Below, piece by piece: positions 1-9,473 of a stretch of 46,382 nt of DNA. The notes under the pieces are model-generated. The model searched no databases. It saw only the letters and a program-made list of their open reading frames with translations, and was not told where the DNA came from. A program made the position numbers and the translations under genes. Every line of letters starts with the position of its first letter. Within the stretch, counting starts at the first letter, position 1. Source of the DNA: Acidobacteriaceae bacterium (GTDB taxonomy: Bacteria > Acidobacteriota > Terriglobia > Terriglobales > Acidobacteriaceae); assembly GCA_027452245.1 (NCBI GenBank), contig DAIDGW010000019.1:1-46382 (forward strand). The letters run 5' to 3'.

Positions 1-104
1 GGCTGGTCAGTTTTATGGAGTATGATCTGGGTTACTTCGATTTGGAGACCAGAGTTTTGGAACCGCTGGAAAATCCCTTCGGCCCAAAAGTGTTACCCAT
101 GTAG
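1..104 (+). CDS. IS481-like transposase, C-terminal end only (partial)
   Basis: An open frame enters from the left edge (codons begin at base 3) and stops at TAG 102-104. Its product ends in a tail containing EYDLGYFDLETRVLEP and NPFGPKVLPM. This kind of tail (EYDLGYFD, then a proline-rich NPFGPKVL end) is what I know from integrase-core transposases of the IS481 type, but no catalytic DDE residues fall inside the window. The last codons run into the terminal repeat at 91-127, as expected when a transposase gene ends at the edge of its own IS. The family name is from memory of similar tails; an IS21-like or other integrase-core element is the alternative. Confidence 0.7.
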   Translation, partial: LVSFMEYDLGYFDLETRVLEPLENPFGPKVLPM

Positions 105-127
105 CCGGTACATTCTGTTACCCATGT
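91..127. repeat. Tandem terminal repeats of the insertion sequence
   Basis: TGTTACCCATGT occurs at 91-102 and again at 116-127, 25 bp apart, each followed by a CCGG-containing stretch (AGCCGGT and CTCCGGC). Closely spaced direct copies of a short motif at the end of an integrase-core IS are a known feature of such elements and probably bind the transposase. The IS end would therefore lie between about 127 and 150, just outside the 3' end of the tRNA gene. The outer boundary and any target duplication cannot be seen because the other end is outside the window. Confidence 0.6.
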
Positions 128-151
128 CTCCGGCCTGGACAGAGAGAAAAA

Positions 152-226
152 TGGTGGGCGCTATAGGATTCGAACCTATGACTTCCACCGTGTGAAGATG
201 GCACTCTACCGCTGAGTTAAGCGCCC
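152..226 (-). tRNA. tRNA-Val (anticodon CAC)
   Basis: On the minus strand a full cloverleaf of 75 nt folds. The acceptor stem is GGGCGCT/AGCGCCC with discriminator A and encoded CCA. The D arm has stem ACTC/GAGT. The anticodon stem CCATC/GGTGG encloses loop TTCACAC, giving anticodon CAC, which reads GTG (valine). The T arm is ATAGG-TTCGAAT-CCTAT. All stems pair, with one T-G pair in the anticodon stem. An IS end lies a few bases beyond its 3' end. Confidence 0.96.
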
Positions 227-490
227 ACTGAATCGCGGTGAATACATGCTAACATACGATTTCCCAGAAACATCTTCTCCGCATTCTGCGGCTCCACCCG
301 TATTGCAGTGCGTGCGAACCGGTTGGAAGCTGGCCGACTCAAACAATTGCAAATCTCAGCGTTGGAGATCTCTTTGCAGCGGAAGCAGTCGATGCTTTAG
401 TTGACCGTCGCGCGCTAATTGGCTCTGACTCCGCTTCGAAGGAACTCTGAGTATACTGCATGGTTCCATCGACCGTTTCCAGGAACAAGG

Positions 491-2779
491 TTAAATCCCG
501 CGTACCACAAAGATCCAATTTTCGCCTGGTGATAGATGCTTCCGGAATGTGCTCTGTCCAGCCGCGCTCTGCCAGTGCAATGCCAGCCCGCCATTTACGT
601 CGCGAGCTTCTCCGACTTTCCAGGGAAATCGAATGTGCAGATCGATATCGGTAGAACTGGTGGCGTGGTTGAATACAAATAGGGTCTGCTGCTGTTTTCC
701 CACCAGCCACCGAACTTCGACCTGCGAAGCCCCGCCACCGGAAACTTCGACATCGTGGGTCACGCCCGCAGTTCGAGCTAACGAAAGCAGAAGGCTCTTC
801 ACGCCTGGATCGTGATCGCGGTCGTAAGAAAGTGCTATGAATGAGCCAATCACGAATGCTTTGCCCTTGCCGTCATCTTTCTCCACGATGGCCGGACTTC
901 CGTCGGAAAACCTGGCTAAGACGTTGCTCCCAATCAATGGCTCGAGTTGTTCCTCGAAGGCAGTGCCTTTGATCACTGTATGTACGGACATCCCCGGAAG
1001 CGTCATGGATGATACTTCCATTTGCACGTTGTCCCTTGGCTCGATGACCTTTTCGCGAGCCCCGAAAACATCCGCAAGCCCAGCTCCGGGAATCATGTCG
1101 CTGGCAAACCCGCGAGCATCATTCCAGGCGAGTCTTGCTTCTCCGACGACAGTTCCTCCATTTTTCACGTAATGTTTTACGCCATCAGCCACGTTTTGCG
1201 ACAGCATGACAGAGAAAGGCAGGAAAAGAATTTTGTATTGGCCGAGGCGGTCTTGCCCAACGTCGTCGGGATGAACGAAGTCGACTGGGATATTCTCTTC
1301 CGAAAAAGCGCGATACAACCCCAACAGGGAATCGCGTTCCGCATTCCCGAGCTTTGAAAGTGACGGCTGTGATCCGCCCACCATGTAAGACAAACGGTTG
1401 TACAGAATGGCAACTTCGGCTTGTGGTGGCTTAGAGTTCAGAATCTGCGGGCCGTACCGTGAGATTGCCTTGGCCGTCTCTCCGGCCGCGCGTGCTCGCT
1501 CGGTAAGTGTTCCATCGAGATTGATCAGACCATATCCATTCGATTCGAATCCAGAACTCATGGGATACCAGGCATAGACGGCAAGTTCGCGTGCGCCGTG
1601 CGCCACCACCTGCCACATCCAGAATTGCTCATCATCGCCGGTCACGGGATCTGCGATCCGCATACCGGTTGCTCCTTGTCCAGCCTGCAGTTCGCCGATC
1701 CAGAAGCCTTTTCCGAAGCTGTGGCCCGCGGAGCGCGTGAAATCCAGGCCCGCGGCAAGCATGAGGGAACTCCATGGCTGCGTCGATTCTGCGTGCTTGG
1801 GATATAAGGACGTTCCAAAGAAATCCGCGCTATCTGACATCTTCCAGTCATCCGGCTCACCGTACCCATCGGTGGGTGATGTAAACAGGCCAGGTACCGC
1901 GGCATGACTGGTAATAGGATGGCTAGAGTCGCCGCTGCGAATGGCCTCCACTCGAGTCTTAAGATCTCCTGCCAATTTGTCGTCAATGAAAGCCCGCCAA
2001 TCGAGATAATCGGTGTACGAAAGGATGGTGGGATAGCGCGGCGGCTGCACTTGGTCCCAGCTCACGAAGCTGCGATACCACGCGGCATTTAATGCGTCCA
2101 GAGTGTGATATTTAGTTTGTAACCAGTGCCTAAATCGCGACTGCGTATACGCGCAGAAGCAGAATTCAGGGTCACTTAGATAGGGAAACTCCGCCCAGTT
2201 GACCACATGCGGCTCGCTCCAGACATCCCACCCGTATAGTGCCGCGCTTTTGTTCGCATCCTGCGACAAGGCTCGCAAGAATTTGACGATTTCTCCTCGA
2301 ACTCCGTCATGATCAATGCAGTATCCAGGTGCGGCCTGGGAATCAATTACCGCGCCGCTTCGGTCCACGAACCGAGCGTCAGGATAGCTGTGGCCGACCC
2401 AGTCCGGAGCTGAATCGAGGTATATCTGCACGATGACGCGCAGTCCTCGTTTTTGTGCAAGCCGTAGCAGCAGGTCGAGATTATTGAAGTTGTATTCTTG
2501 CCGCCGGGGCTCCGCCGTTGCCCAGTCAACCCATGTCTTAATCGTGTTGAAGCCGGTAGCCTTGATCTGATCCAAATCTGTACCCCAGCGTTCTGCGCTG
2601 GTAGAGTCAATCGATTCCATCATGGGAGCGCGCACTTTCCCGCCTCCATACCACACAGCGACCGGGAAAAAAGACTCGTCGCCTGGGAGTGATACTGACC
2701 TTTGGGCGGGGTAGGATGAGCCAGTCTCAATCAGGAGCAGTAGTGAAAGCAGGGCAGCGGGAACACGGAAGAAATTCAT
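491..2779 (-). CDS. Exported glycoside hydrolase family 42 (beta-galactosidase-like)
   Basis: Protein of 762 aa from the chosen start. A hydrophobic signal peptide (residues about 5-25) is followed by a TIM-barrel segment with GH42 hallmarks: FNTIKTWVDWATAEP, then WDVWSEPHV near residue 189 (acid/base Glu) and FWIGELQAG near residue 362 (nucleophile Glu). The C-terminal part has the trimerisation-like (VAILYN, then GGTVVGEARLAW) and beta-sandwich regions of the family. The start is ATG 2779 because GAGG lies 8 bases upstream; a possible in-frame start at 2809 adds ten residues without a better ribosome site. It probably hydrolyses beta-galactosides in the periplasm or outside the cell. Substrate cannot be read from sequence, and GH42 members also act on alpha-L-arabinopyranosides. 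Confidence 0.88.
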   Translation of the reverse strand: MNFFRVPAALLSLLLLIETGSSYPAQRSVSLPGDESFFPVAVWYGGGKVRAPMMESIDSTSAERWGTDLDQIKATGFNTIKTWVDWATAEPRRQEYNFNNLDLLLRLAQKRGLRVIVQIYLDSAPDWVGHSYPDARFVDRSGAVIDSQAAPGYCIDHDGVRGEIVKFLRALSQDANKSAALYGWDVWSEPHVVNWAEFPYLSDPEFCFCAYTQSRFRHWLQTKYHTLDALNAAWYRSFVSWDQVQPPRYPTILSYTDYLDWRAFIDDKLAGDLKTRVEAIRSGDSSHPITSHAAVPGLFTSPTDGYGEPDDWKMSDSADFFGTSLYPKHAESTQPWSSLMLAAGLDFTRSAGHSFGKGFWIGELQAGQGATGMRIADPVTGDDEQFWMWQVVAHGARELAVYAWYPMSSGFESNGYGLINLDGTLTERARAAGETAKAISRYGPQILNSKPPQAEVAILYNRLSYMVGGSQPSLSKLGNAERDSLLGLYRAFSEENIPVDFVHPDDVGQDRLGQYKILFLPFSVMLSQNVADGVKHYVKNGGTVVGEARLAWNDARGFASDMIPGAGLADVFGAREKVIEPRDNVQMEVSSMTLPGMSVHTVIKGTAFEEQLEPLIGSNVLARFSDGSPAIVEKDDGKGKAFVIGSFIALSYDRDHDPGVKSLLLSLARTAGVTHDVEVSGGGASQVEVRWLVGKQQQTLFVFNHATSSTDIDLHIRFPWKVGEARDVNGGLALHWQSAAGQSTFRKHLSPGENWIFVVRGI

Positions 2780-2877
2780 GCTCAACCTCAGCAAGAGCGA
2801 GCGCTCCATTCACGAAAGCACCTAGCCTATCATGCACCGTTCACAAAAGCAGTGGCCGAGGGGGCCGAGGTCGACAC

Positions 2878-3741
2878 CTATCGGCGCGTGAGCAGGTCGG
2901 CGGCGATGAAGAGAAAGAACACGACGGAGATTACTCCGTTCATCGTGAAGAATGCGGCATTGAGTTTGCTCAAGTCGTCTGCATGAACCAGGGAATGCTC
3001 ATAGGCGAGCAGTGCCGTAACCACTGCTACGCCCGCAATCGCCAGATTGCCGAGTCCAAAGGCTAATACGAGCGCTATGAGAAGCACAATCATCAACAGG
3101 TGAAAAGCGCGTGCGATCCAGAGTGAACGGCGGATGCCAAAGAATCTTGGCGCCGAATGCAATCCCGCCTGGCAGTCGAACTCGTAATCTTGGCAGGCAT
3201 AGAGCACGTCGAAGCCTCCGACCCAAAAAGTTACGGCTGCCGTGAGCACAATAATGCGCGGATCGAGAGTTCCGCGGATCGCAATCCATGCCGCAGAAGG
3301 GGCAATGCCGAGCGCAAGTCCAAGCACGAGATGAGACCAGCGTGTGAATCGCTTCGTGTATGAGTACAGCAACAAGATCGCCAACGCGACGGGCGAGAGC
3401 CAAAGTGTCAGGCGATTGAGTTCCGCCGCGGCTAACACGAATATCGCGCTTGAAACGATCACGAATGTAGCCACGAAGGCAAGGCTAAGGTGTCCAGCGG
3501 GAAGCGCTCGTGTCCTGGTTCGGGGATTCGCGGCATCGATTGATGCGTCCGCTAGCCGATTGAATGCCATTGCAGCAGAACGGGCTCCAATCATCGCGAC
3601 GATGATCCATATGAGCTGATGGGCAGATGGAATTCCGCCGGCTGCGAGCATCGCGCCGCACAGTGCAAAAGGAAGCGCAAAGACCGAATGCTCCCATTTG
3701 ATCATTTCCAGAGTGACACGCAGATTATGCAGAATCCCCAC
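2878..3741 (-). CDS. ubiA: UbiA-like polyprenyltransferase (MqnP/4-hydroxybenzoate type)
   Basis: Integral membrane protein of 287 aa with about eight to nine hydrophobic segments. It carries both Mg-prenyl-diphosphate motifs of the UbiA superfamily: NRLADASID (residues about 61-69), followed by NPRTRTRALPAG, and FDVLYACQDYEFD near residue 180. The second motif, with LHSAPRFFG after it, resembles the 'UbiA-like' group found in futalosine-pathway menaquinone synthesis (MqnP) more than proteobacterial UbiA. Role: attaches a polyprenyl chain to an aromatic quinone precursor in the inner membrane. The start is GTG at 3741, with only a weak ribosome site; an internal ATG at residue 13 is possible but would shorten the first helix. 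No other quinone genes are adjacent. Confidence 0.88.
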   Translation of the reverse strand: MGILHNLRVTLEMIKWEHSVFALPFALCGAMLAAGGIPSAHQLIWIIVAMIGARSAAMAFNRLADASIDAANPRTRTRALPAGHLSLAFVATFVIVSSAIFVLAAAELNRLTLWLSPVALAILLLYSYTKRFTRWSHLVLGLALGIAPSAAWIAIRGTLDPRIIVLTAAVTFWVGGFDVLYACQDYEFDCQAGLHSAPRFFGIRRSLWIARAFHLLMIVLLIALVLAFGLGNLAIAGVAVVTALLAYEHSLVHADDLSKLNAAFFTMNGVISVVFFLFIAADLLTRR

Positions 3742-3777
3742 GTGGAGATTCTAATACGGGGATTCCCCAAATGAACG

Positions 3778-4593
3778 CTACTGAGGTGTCGAAAAGGACC
3801 CGTGAGACGGTGGTTCGACCTGTTTCATATATTCAGTCAACGTGACGAACCGGTATCCCCGAGCTTTGAGGGCAGTGATTAATTCCGGCATCGCTGCCGC
3901 TGTCGTGGATAGCTCGTGAAATGCAAGAATGTGTGTGTGGACCCCTCGCTTCTCGCGCTCTTCGATCTGCCGGATGACCGCCTGCGCGAGAGATGGCTTC
4001 GGGCATTGAGCGCGATCTCTGTTAGTGCAGAGATAGTCGAGCGAGTTCACGTCGCGCAGAGGCAGGGGATTTTCTCGTGCGATAGTCAGCACATGATATC
4101 CCTGATGCTCCAGATCCCGGCGCGCATCGGCGGAGATAATCCAGTCCGGAGGGCGAACGTAATCCGGCCTCTCGCCGGTAATTGCCTGAATTGCTTGAGC
4201 CCCCTTATTTACATCGGCGATCACCCATTGCTCACCTCTCTTGCGTTCGGCGGTGCCCAATTCGATATGGCTGTACGTGTGGTCTTCGAGTTCGTATCCT
4301 TTGTGAATCAGTTGCTGGGCGGCATCGATACAGGTCATTCCGATATTTTCCTCGTAACGCTCTGATCCCCAAGTCCTTGGAGTCAGTCGCCATCCCACGA
4401 CGAAGAAAGTGGCCTTTACATTATTCGCATCGAGACTTTTGACTAGCCCGGGTGTCGGGTGTTCTTTGCTTCCGAACAAAACGTACGGACGCGGGCCGTC
4501 GTCAAAGGTGAGTGCAATCAGCTTGTCGGCAGAAAAAGCCGCGCCCGGTAGCAATACGAATGTGCAGAAGAAGATGACCTTCAAATGGCGCAT
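3778..4593 (-). CDS. Polysaccharide deacetylase family protein (CE4, NodB fold)
   Basis: A 271-aa exported protein with signal peptide (FFCTFVLLPGAAFSA). The NodB-type metal and catalytic motifs are present in order: TFDDGP near residue 29, HTYSH near residue 106 (metal-binding HxxxH), and RPP near residue 147. LAFHELS near residue 225 fits the late catalytic His motif. Such enzymes remove acetyl groups from N-acetylglucosamine polymers such as peptidoglycan or chitin-like chains. It contains an extra cysteine pair (YLCTNRDRAQCP) that could form a disulfide. It sits alone between ubiA and pcm on the same strand, with a 36-bp gap to ubiA, so cotranscription is possible. Confidence 0.87.
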   Translation of the reverse strand: MRHLKVIFFCTFVLLPGAAFSADKLIALTFDDGPRPYVLFGSKEHPTPGLVKSLDANNVKATFFVVGWRLTPRTWGSERYEENIGMTCIDAAQQLIHKGYELEDHTYSHIELGTAERKRGEQWVIADVNKGAQAIQAITGERPDYVRPPDWIISADARRDLEHQGYHVLTIARENPLPLRDVNSLDYLCTNRDRAQCPKPSLAQAVIRQIEEREKRGVHTHILAFHELSTTAAAMPELITALKARGYRFVTLTEYMKQVEPPSHGSFSTPQ

Positions 4594-4685
4594 AGAGGAA
4601 ACTTCACCACTCCTTGATTATTGAAGGTTCTGTTCGCGAGAGCTAATTACCTTTGTTTCTGAACCTTAGGTCGTGCTCTTGAGAA

Positions 4686-5333
4686 TCATCCAGAGACCAG
4701 CGGAACAAAGCGGCAAGGTTCACGCAAGGAAATGTGGAGTCCACGGCTCTCTCGCTTTATAAGCTGCAATTGCTGGGTGTCTGGGGGACCTATCGGAATG
4801 ATCATTCGGCCGCCTTCATTTAGTTGTGAGATCAGAACGCGAGGAAGTTCGCAAGCAGCTGCCGAAACGACAATGACATCATAAGGCGCGGCTGGCTCAT
4901 ATCCGAGCGACCCATCGCCGTTCAAAACCTGAACATCGCTGTATCCGAGCTTGGCCAGGAGTTCCATGGCTCCGGCGGCAAGAAGTTCATGGCGCTCGAT
5001 CGAGACTACTTCCCGCGCGAGTTCGGCCAGCAGCGCCGTTACATAGCCGGAGCCGGTGCCGACTTCGAGGGCTTTATCGTTTTCTTCAACCTCTACGGCC
5101 TGAAGCATGCTCGCGACAATATAGGGCTGAGAGATTGTTTGCTCTGCGGCGATTGGAATCGGGTGATCTTCATAGGCTTGGTTTTGGTAGGACTCGGAAA
5201 CAAATTGGTGACGCGGAACGCGGAGCATCGCTTGCAGAACACGCTCATCGCCGATCCCCCGAGAGCGGAGTTGACGGCCCACCATTGACTGCCGTTCTAC
5301 TGCAAATAGGTGGCTCTCCGGGGAATACCTCAT
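4686..5333 (-). CDS. pcm: Protein-L-isoaspartate O-methyltransferase
   Basis: A 215-aa cytoplasmic SAM-dependent methyltransferase. Family landmarks are the N-terminal helix ending in VPRHQFV, the substrate loop AEQTISQPYIVASML, SAM motif I LEVGTGSGYVTALLA near residue 90, and motif II/III around DGSLGYEPAAPYDVIVV. It methylates isoaspartyl residues in aged proteins so that they can be repaired. Length is normal for the family (about 210 aa). No good Shine-Dalgarno precedes ATG 5333; a second ATG at residue 17 (MVGRQL) also matches where many homologues begin, so the N-terminus is uncertain. It lies 63 bp downstream of tamB on the same strand and may be the last gene of that operon. Confidence 0.93.
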   Translation of the reverse strand: MRYSPESHLFAVERQSMVGRQLRSRGIGDERVLQAMLRVPRHQFVSESYQNQAYEDHPIPIAAEQTISQPYIVASMLQAVEVEENDKALEVGTGSGYVTALLAELAREVVSIERHELLAAGAMELLAKLGYSDVQVLNGDGSLGYEPAAPYDVIVVSAAACELPRVLISQLNEGGRMIIPIGPPDTQQLQLIKRESRGLHISLREPCRFVPLVSG

Positions 5334-5396
5334 GGCGTTGTGTCGAATATATGATACGCAGGAAAACTGCTCGCCGATAGGAGGACCGCGGCAGCT

Positions 5397-8300
5397 TTAT
5401 TTTTTGTGCCGGCGGAGGCGTATGTCGAAGCTGACCACGCCATTCCAATCGCGTGTGCCGACGACAGAAGTATTGCGGGTAAAGAAGTATTCTCCCTGAA
5501 TAATCTGGTCCCCGGTCTGCGACACATTCGTGCTGTATGTAAGTGAGACATTATTGGCGAACTGCTGCTCAATGGTCACCTGCGGACCGCGTGAAGTCGG
5601 GCTGGTCTGCGTGGTCAATCCTTGAGGGTCGATGCGAATCCGGCTGACGCCGAACAGCTTTTGCATGCGGTTGGACTCAGTCGAATTGATGGCTTGGTTC
5701 AGAATCGCAGCGGTCGTTGCCTCATCGGTAAAAGGAGTCTGTGTGTATTGCTGCTGCTCCTGTAGATGAGAAGCTTCCTCACTGCGTCCTAGGGCCAGCA
5801 TCGCAACGATATCGGCTTTGGCCAAGGGAGGCTCCGAACGGTAATTCACCGACAAACGTTCTGGTGTGCCGGTCACGGTAACATCCAAATCGTAGCTGCG
5901 GACGTGTGCCGAAGCCTGAAGGTTTACCTGTGGCTCGATGGTAACCGGATTGGTGAACGTGATATCTCCGCGCTCCAGATGGAATCGCGTGCCGTTGAAA
6001 GTAGCCTCGCCTTCCAAAATGTCAGCTCGGCCCAGCACGGCAGGATGAGCGATCGACCCTCGTAGGTGGAGATCTGCATCGCCCGAGAGTCGGGCGCTCG
6101 CCGTCCGCATTTGAAGCTCAGGTGCGGTTACCACGTGAATATCGAGCTTGATATTGTTGAGCGGAGAATTGATCGGCGTAACCGTCCCGCCTTGCCGGGT
6201 CTGGTTCAGGTACGAACCGAAGTCGAAGTTCGGCGTAACGGCAAGTTTATTTACCAGGATGTCACCTGAAACCGTTGACGCTGAGCGCGTCCCCACCCAA
6301 TGCAATTGGGCATTGGCTGTGGAACTCACTCCGGGAGGATATCTCAGACGTACATCCTTCGCCATTGCGGTGAGATTAAAGCTTAGTTGCTGCGTGTAGC
6401 TGGTAGCATCGCCATGAAAATCAAGCGTTCCGCCCCCCGTGCGCGCTGTCAACTTCTCGATATGCACCCGATTCTGATTGAACGTAAGAGATCCATTCAT
6501 TTCCGTGAGGCCGCTAGGTACCCCAGTGTAGGCGACAGCCCCGTTAAACACTTCAACTCGCCCTTCGGGCAAAGGATCGGAAATTGTTCCAGTAACAGTC
6601 ATGTTCATCGTCAGATCGCCGCTTGCCGTGAACTCAGGATCAACCGCGTGCAAAAGGGCCAAATTTGTTTTTCCTTCCCCGGTAAGATTCAGGTTACGAG
6701 CACCCTCAAAGCTCATCGATCCCTGTGCGCTGAAGTCACTGTTATCGCCAATTAGTCGGAGTTGCTGAATTTGCAGTTTCTGCTCGGCGTAAGTGAACCG
6801 GATGGGTTCGCGGTTATGCAACTTTACATGCTGCAGCTCCAGGGAGACATCCTCCATGTCGCCAATGACGGCCCAAAGCTGTGGGTCCCCCAATGGTCCG
6901 TGCATGGTAATCGTGCCACTTACCGCGGAAGGGCCGGTGAGTTCTCCGCGGGCATAAGCAGCCCAGAAGAAATCTGGTGTGAACTGATGGATGCGCATGG
7001 AAACGTCTGCGGGATAATTTTTCCGCATCGTAACCAGACCATCTAGCGTGAGGCTACCGCTATTGAAGTTAGACTGTGCCGCCACATGCAGATCCGCATC
7101 CTTCGAAACTGCGGATAGCTGAAGGGCTCCGATGGAATCCCCATTCAATGTCAGATTGCGGAGTTGCACATTCCCATTGATTGCTGGGGCAGTTGGGGTT
7201 CCCGATGCTTTTAACACGAAATCCGCACGGCCCGTGAGATTCAGTCGGCTTTTCGGAATCTGACGAACGTGCGCCAGGTCAAAATTCGTGCCCACTAAAT
7301 CCAGGTCGAAGGCGCGAGTTGCAGGAGTCAGAGAAGCATCTCCCGTTACGCTGGCGTTCTCGTGGGCGAGTCGAATGTTGAGCAGGGCTATCCGACCGTT
7401 CGTAATATCCAAGTTGCCATCAAACTGGCGGATCGACTCGCCATAAGCCGAAGCATTGACTGCGTGTATCTCCCCCTGCACGTGCGGATTGGCGCGTGTG
7501 CCGTTCATCTCGAGAGAAATATTTGCCGTGCCAGTCAGGGGATAATCAAATCTCGCAAGCGCCTCGGTGGACGCAACATCGACCTTTCGCAGGTTGATGC
7601 GTGCAGTGAACGAATCTTCCGTCTTGAATTCACCATTCTCGAGATTTGAACTCACCTCAAATTCGGCGCTGGTATCGCCCCGGTGCAAATGCCCATGCCG
7701 CAGCGTCAGGTTCTGGGGAGAGTATTGCAGGTTAGCGAAAAGCGAATCCCAATGCACCGGCTGTTCTGGTAATCGAGACGTCGCCGGGACAGTGAAATCA
7801 AAATCGTGGGCTACCAGCGTGCCCGAGAACCCTGGCGAGAACGGCGAGCCGGTGGCGACGCCGTTGAAACTCGCGCTGCCATGAATTGTAAAGGGAACGT
7901 CCGCCGGCCCGTGCAGCAGCGCAATGATGGGGCGCAATTCATCCAGGTTCGATGTTACAACCGAAAGACGCAAGGCAGAGGAGGTGGATAGAACTCCCAC
8001 GCCCTCGACTCGCGAATTGGGAGTGCTTGCGCTGAACTTTTTCAATTCAAGCTGGTCGTTTGTTCCGCGATAAGTACCCTGAACATGTGCCACGACGGGC
8101 AGATTGCCGGCCGCAGACCGCGCAGGAGAATTGACGTCGAAAGCGAAATTCGTTTCTGCGTCATTGGGGATGCCACGCCACCGGGCATCGAGTGATCCTG
8201 TGGCAAATCCGGCGGGATGAAATCTTCCGAGCCGGTTTCCACCTGCATTCAACGCGCTGGTTAGTTCTCCGGCGGAGACGTCATGCACACGAAGATGCAC

Positions 8301-9473
8301 TGTTCCGTATTGCAGAGGTTCCGCGCCCGCTTGTCGTCTACCAGCCGTGATGATCGCCCGTTCTTCTTTCAGGCCGTTGTTTGGGGCACGGGTCAGGTTT
8401 CGCCAATTCTCAACTTCCGCCTCGCCAGCAAAACTCCCGTCAAGGATGCGGCCTTGAAAGTTTGTAAGCTTGAATTCCTGGTCTGTGATCGAGTAATCCG
8501 CCGACCCGCTCGCCGTGCGCAGGAGAAAGCGCTTGTCTTGCCATCCGAAATCCAACAGGGAAGCGAAGCCGGATGTTCCGAAGTGATCCGGTGACCAGAG
8601 TCCACTGCCGCGGATCTGCAGCATTCCACTTCGTATGCTGTTTCGCCGGGCAATCGCAGACATTTCGCCTAGATCCAACGTTCCCTCATAGCTGACCTGC
8701 AAATGGGGGTTGCGAAAATTGTCAATGTGTCCATTGACTTGGATACGCGATTTCCCCGACGCGAGTTGCAGAGACTTGATTTCAGCCGCAGACGTGCTCA
8801 AGGTGAATTGAAGGTCCGTCATCCAGGAAAATGGCCGGAAGTCCTCAATCTTCGAATCCACCTTTCCCAACAGAAGATGGCCGTCATAAAACGAATGCAG
8901 ATGCGAATAGTTCATCTGCAGATTGGTATCGCGAATGCCGAAGTCTAGAGGGATTCGTTGGTCATTCCAGATCAATTCGCCGCGCCGGACGTCAAAATGA
9001 TCAATGGAGAGTCCGAAAAGGTTTTCAATATCGGCTTCAGCTGCACGGTGCAACGCGGGCCCTGGGATATTGCTTCTGCCATTCGGATCAAAAGCTATAT
9101 GAATCACCGCATGGTCAAGCATGAGCTCATGAAATCCCAATTCGGTCCGGGCGAACGATATGACTTTGAGTTCTGCCACTAGGCGGTCTGCATGTGCCAG
9201 GGGAACATCCTTTGGACCTTCAGAACCGTGGACCGTAATGTTCCGAACATCGACTTGCATCCGGAACGGAATGGTGTGGAAGCTGCCAACCTCGGCCTTC
9301 CCGCCGGTGATCTGTTCAATTTCCGCGATCAGCCTGCGTCGCACCAGCAACTGGAAGGAATCAGTCGTGAGATACCATAGTCCAAACCCTACAAGGGCAA
9401 TCAAGAGGCCGGCTGGGATGAGCAAATATTTCCAGCGCCCACGTTTCGATGCGGTGCCGACTTCTACGGTCAC
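5397..9473 (-). CDS. tamB: TamB-like translocation/assembly protein (DUF490)
   Basis: A giant protein of about 1358 aa. It has a short cytoplasmic N-terminus, one transmembrane helix (LLIPAGLLIALVGFGLWYL), a long AsmA/TamB-type beta-rich region with repeated short amphipathic strands, and a C-terminal TamB domain (last 350 residues or so) ending RDWNGVVSFDIRLRRHKK. TamB-type proteins span the periplasm as a hydrophobic groove and work with an Omp85 protein in outer-membrane assembly or lipid transport. The start is GTG 9473: it overlaps the stop of the SurA-like gene by four bases (GTGA) and has AGGAG six bases upstream. The open frame extends to 9548 but that part lies inside the upstream gene. 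The low sequence conservation of this family means identity rests on architecture and operon partners. Confidence 0.87.
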   Translation of the reverse strand: MTVEVGTASKRGRWKYLLIPAGLLIALVGFGLWYLTTDSFQLLVRRRLIAEIEQITGGKAEVGSFHTIPFRMQVDVRNITVHGSEGPKDVPLAHADRLVAELKVISFARTELGFHELMLDHAVIHIAFDPNGRSNIPGPALHRAAEADIENLFGLSIDHFDVRRGELIWNDQRIPLDFGIRDTNLQMNYSHLHSFYDGHLLLGKVDSKIEDFRPFSWMTDLQFTLSTSAAEIKSLQLASGKSRIQVNGHIDNFRNPHLQVSYEGTLDLGEMSAIARRNSIRSGMLQIRGSGLWSPDHFGTSGFASLLDFGWQDKRFLLRTASGSADYSITDQEFKLTNFQGRILDGSFAGEAEVENWRNLTRAPNNGLKEERAIITAGRRQAGAEPLQYGTVHLRVHDVSAGELTSALNAGGNRLGRFHPAGFATGSLDARWRGIPNDAETNFAFDVNSPARSAAGNLPVVAHVQGTYRGTNDQLELKKFSASTPNSRVEGVGVLSTSSALRLSVVTSNLDELRPIIALLHGPADVPFTIHGSASFNGVATGSPFSPGFSGTLVAHDFDFTVPATSRLPEQPVHWDSLFANLQYSPQNLTLRHGHLHRGDTSAEFEVSSNLENGEFKTEDSFTARINLRKVDVASTEALARFDYPLTGTANISLEMNGTRANPHVQGEIHAVNASAYGESIRQFDGNLDITNGRIALLNIRLAHENASVTGDASLTPATRAFDLDLVGTNFDLAHVRQIPKSRLNLTGRADFVLKASGTPTAPAINGNVQLRNLTLNGDSIGALQLSAVSKDADLHVAAQSNFNSGSLTLDGLVTMRKNYPADVSMRIHQFTPDFFWAAYARGELTGPSAVSGTITMHGPLGDPQLWAVIGDMEDVSLELQHVKLHNREPIRFTYAEQKLQIQQLRLIGDNSDFSAQGSMSFEGARNLNLTGEGKTNLALLHAVDPEFTASGDLTMNMTVTGTISDPLPEGRVEVFNGAVAYTGVPSGLTEMNGSLTFNQNRVHIEKLTARTGGGTLDFHGDATSYTQQLSFNLTAMAKDVRLRYPPGVSSTANAQLHWVGTRSASTVSGDILVNKLAVTPNFDFGSYLNQTRQGGTVTPINSPLNNIKLDIHVVTAPELQMRTASARLSGDADLHLRGSIAHPAVLGRADILEGEATFNGTRFHLERGDITFTNPVTIEPQVNLQASAHVRSYDLDVTVTGTPERLSVNYRSEPPLAKADIVAMLALGRSEEASHLQEQQQYTQTPFTDEATTAAILNQAINSTESNRMQKLFGVSRIRIDPQGLTTQTSPTSRGPQVTIEQQFANNVSLTYSTNVSQTGDQIIQGEYFFTRNTSVVGTRDWNGVVSFDIRLRRHKK

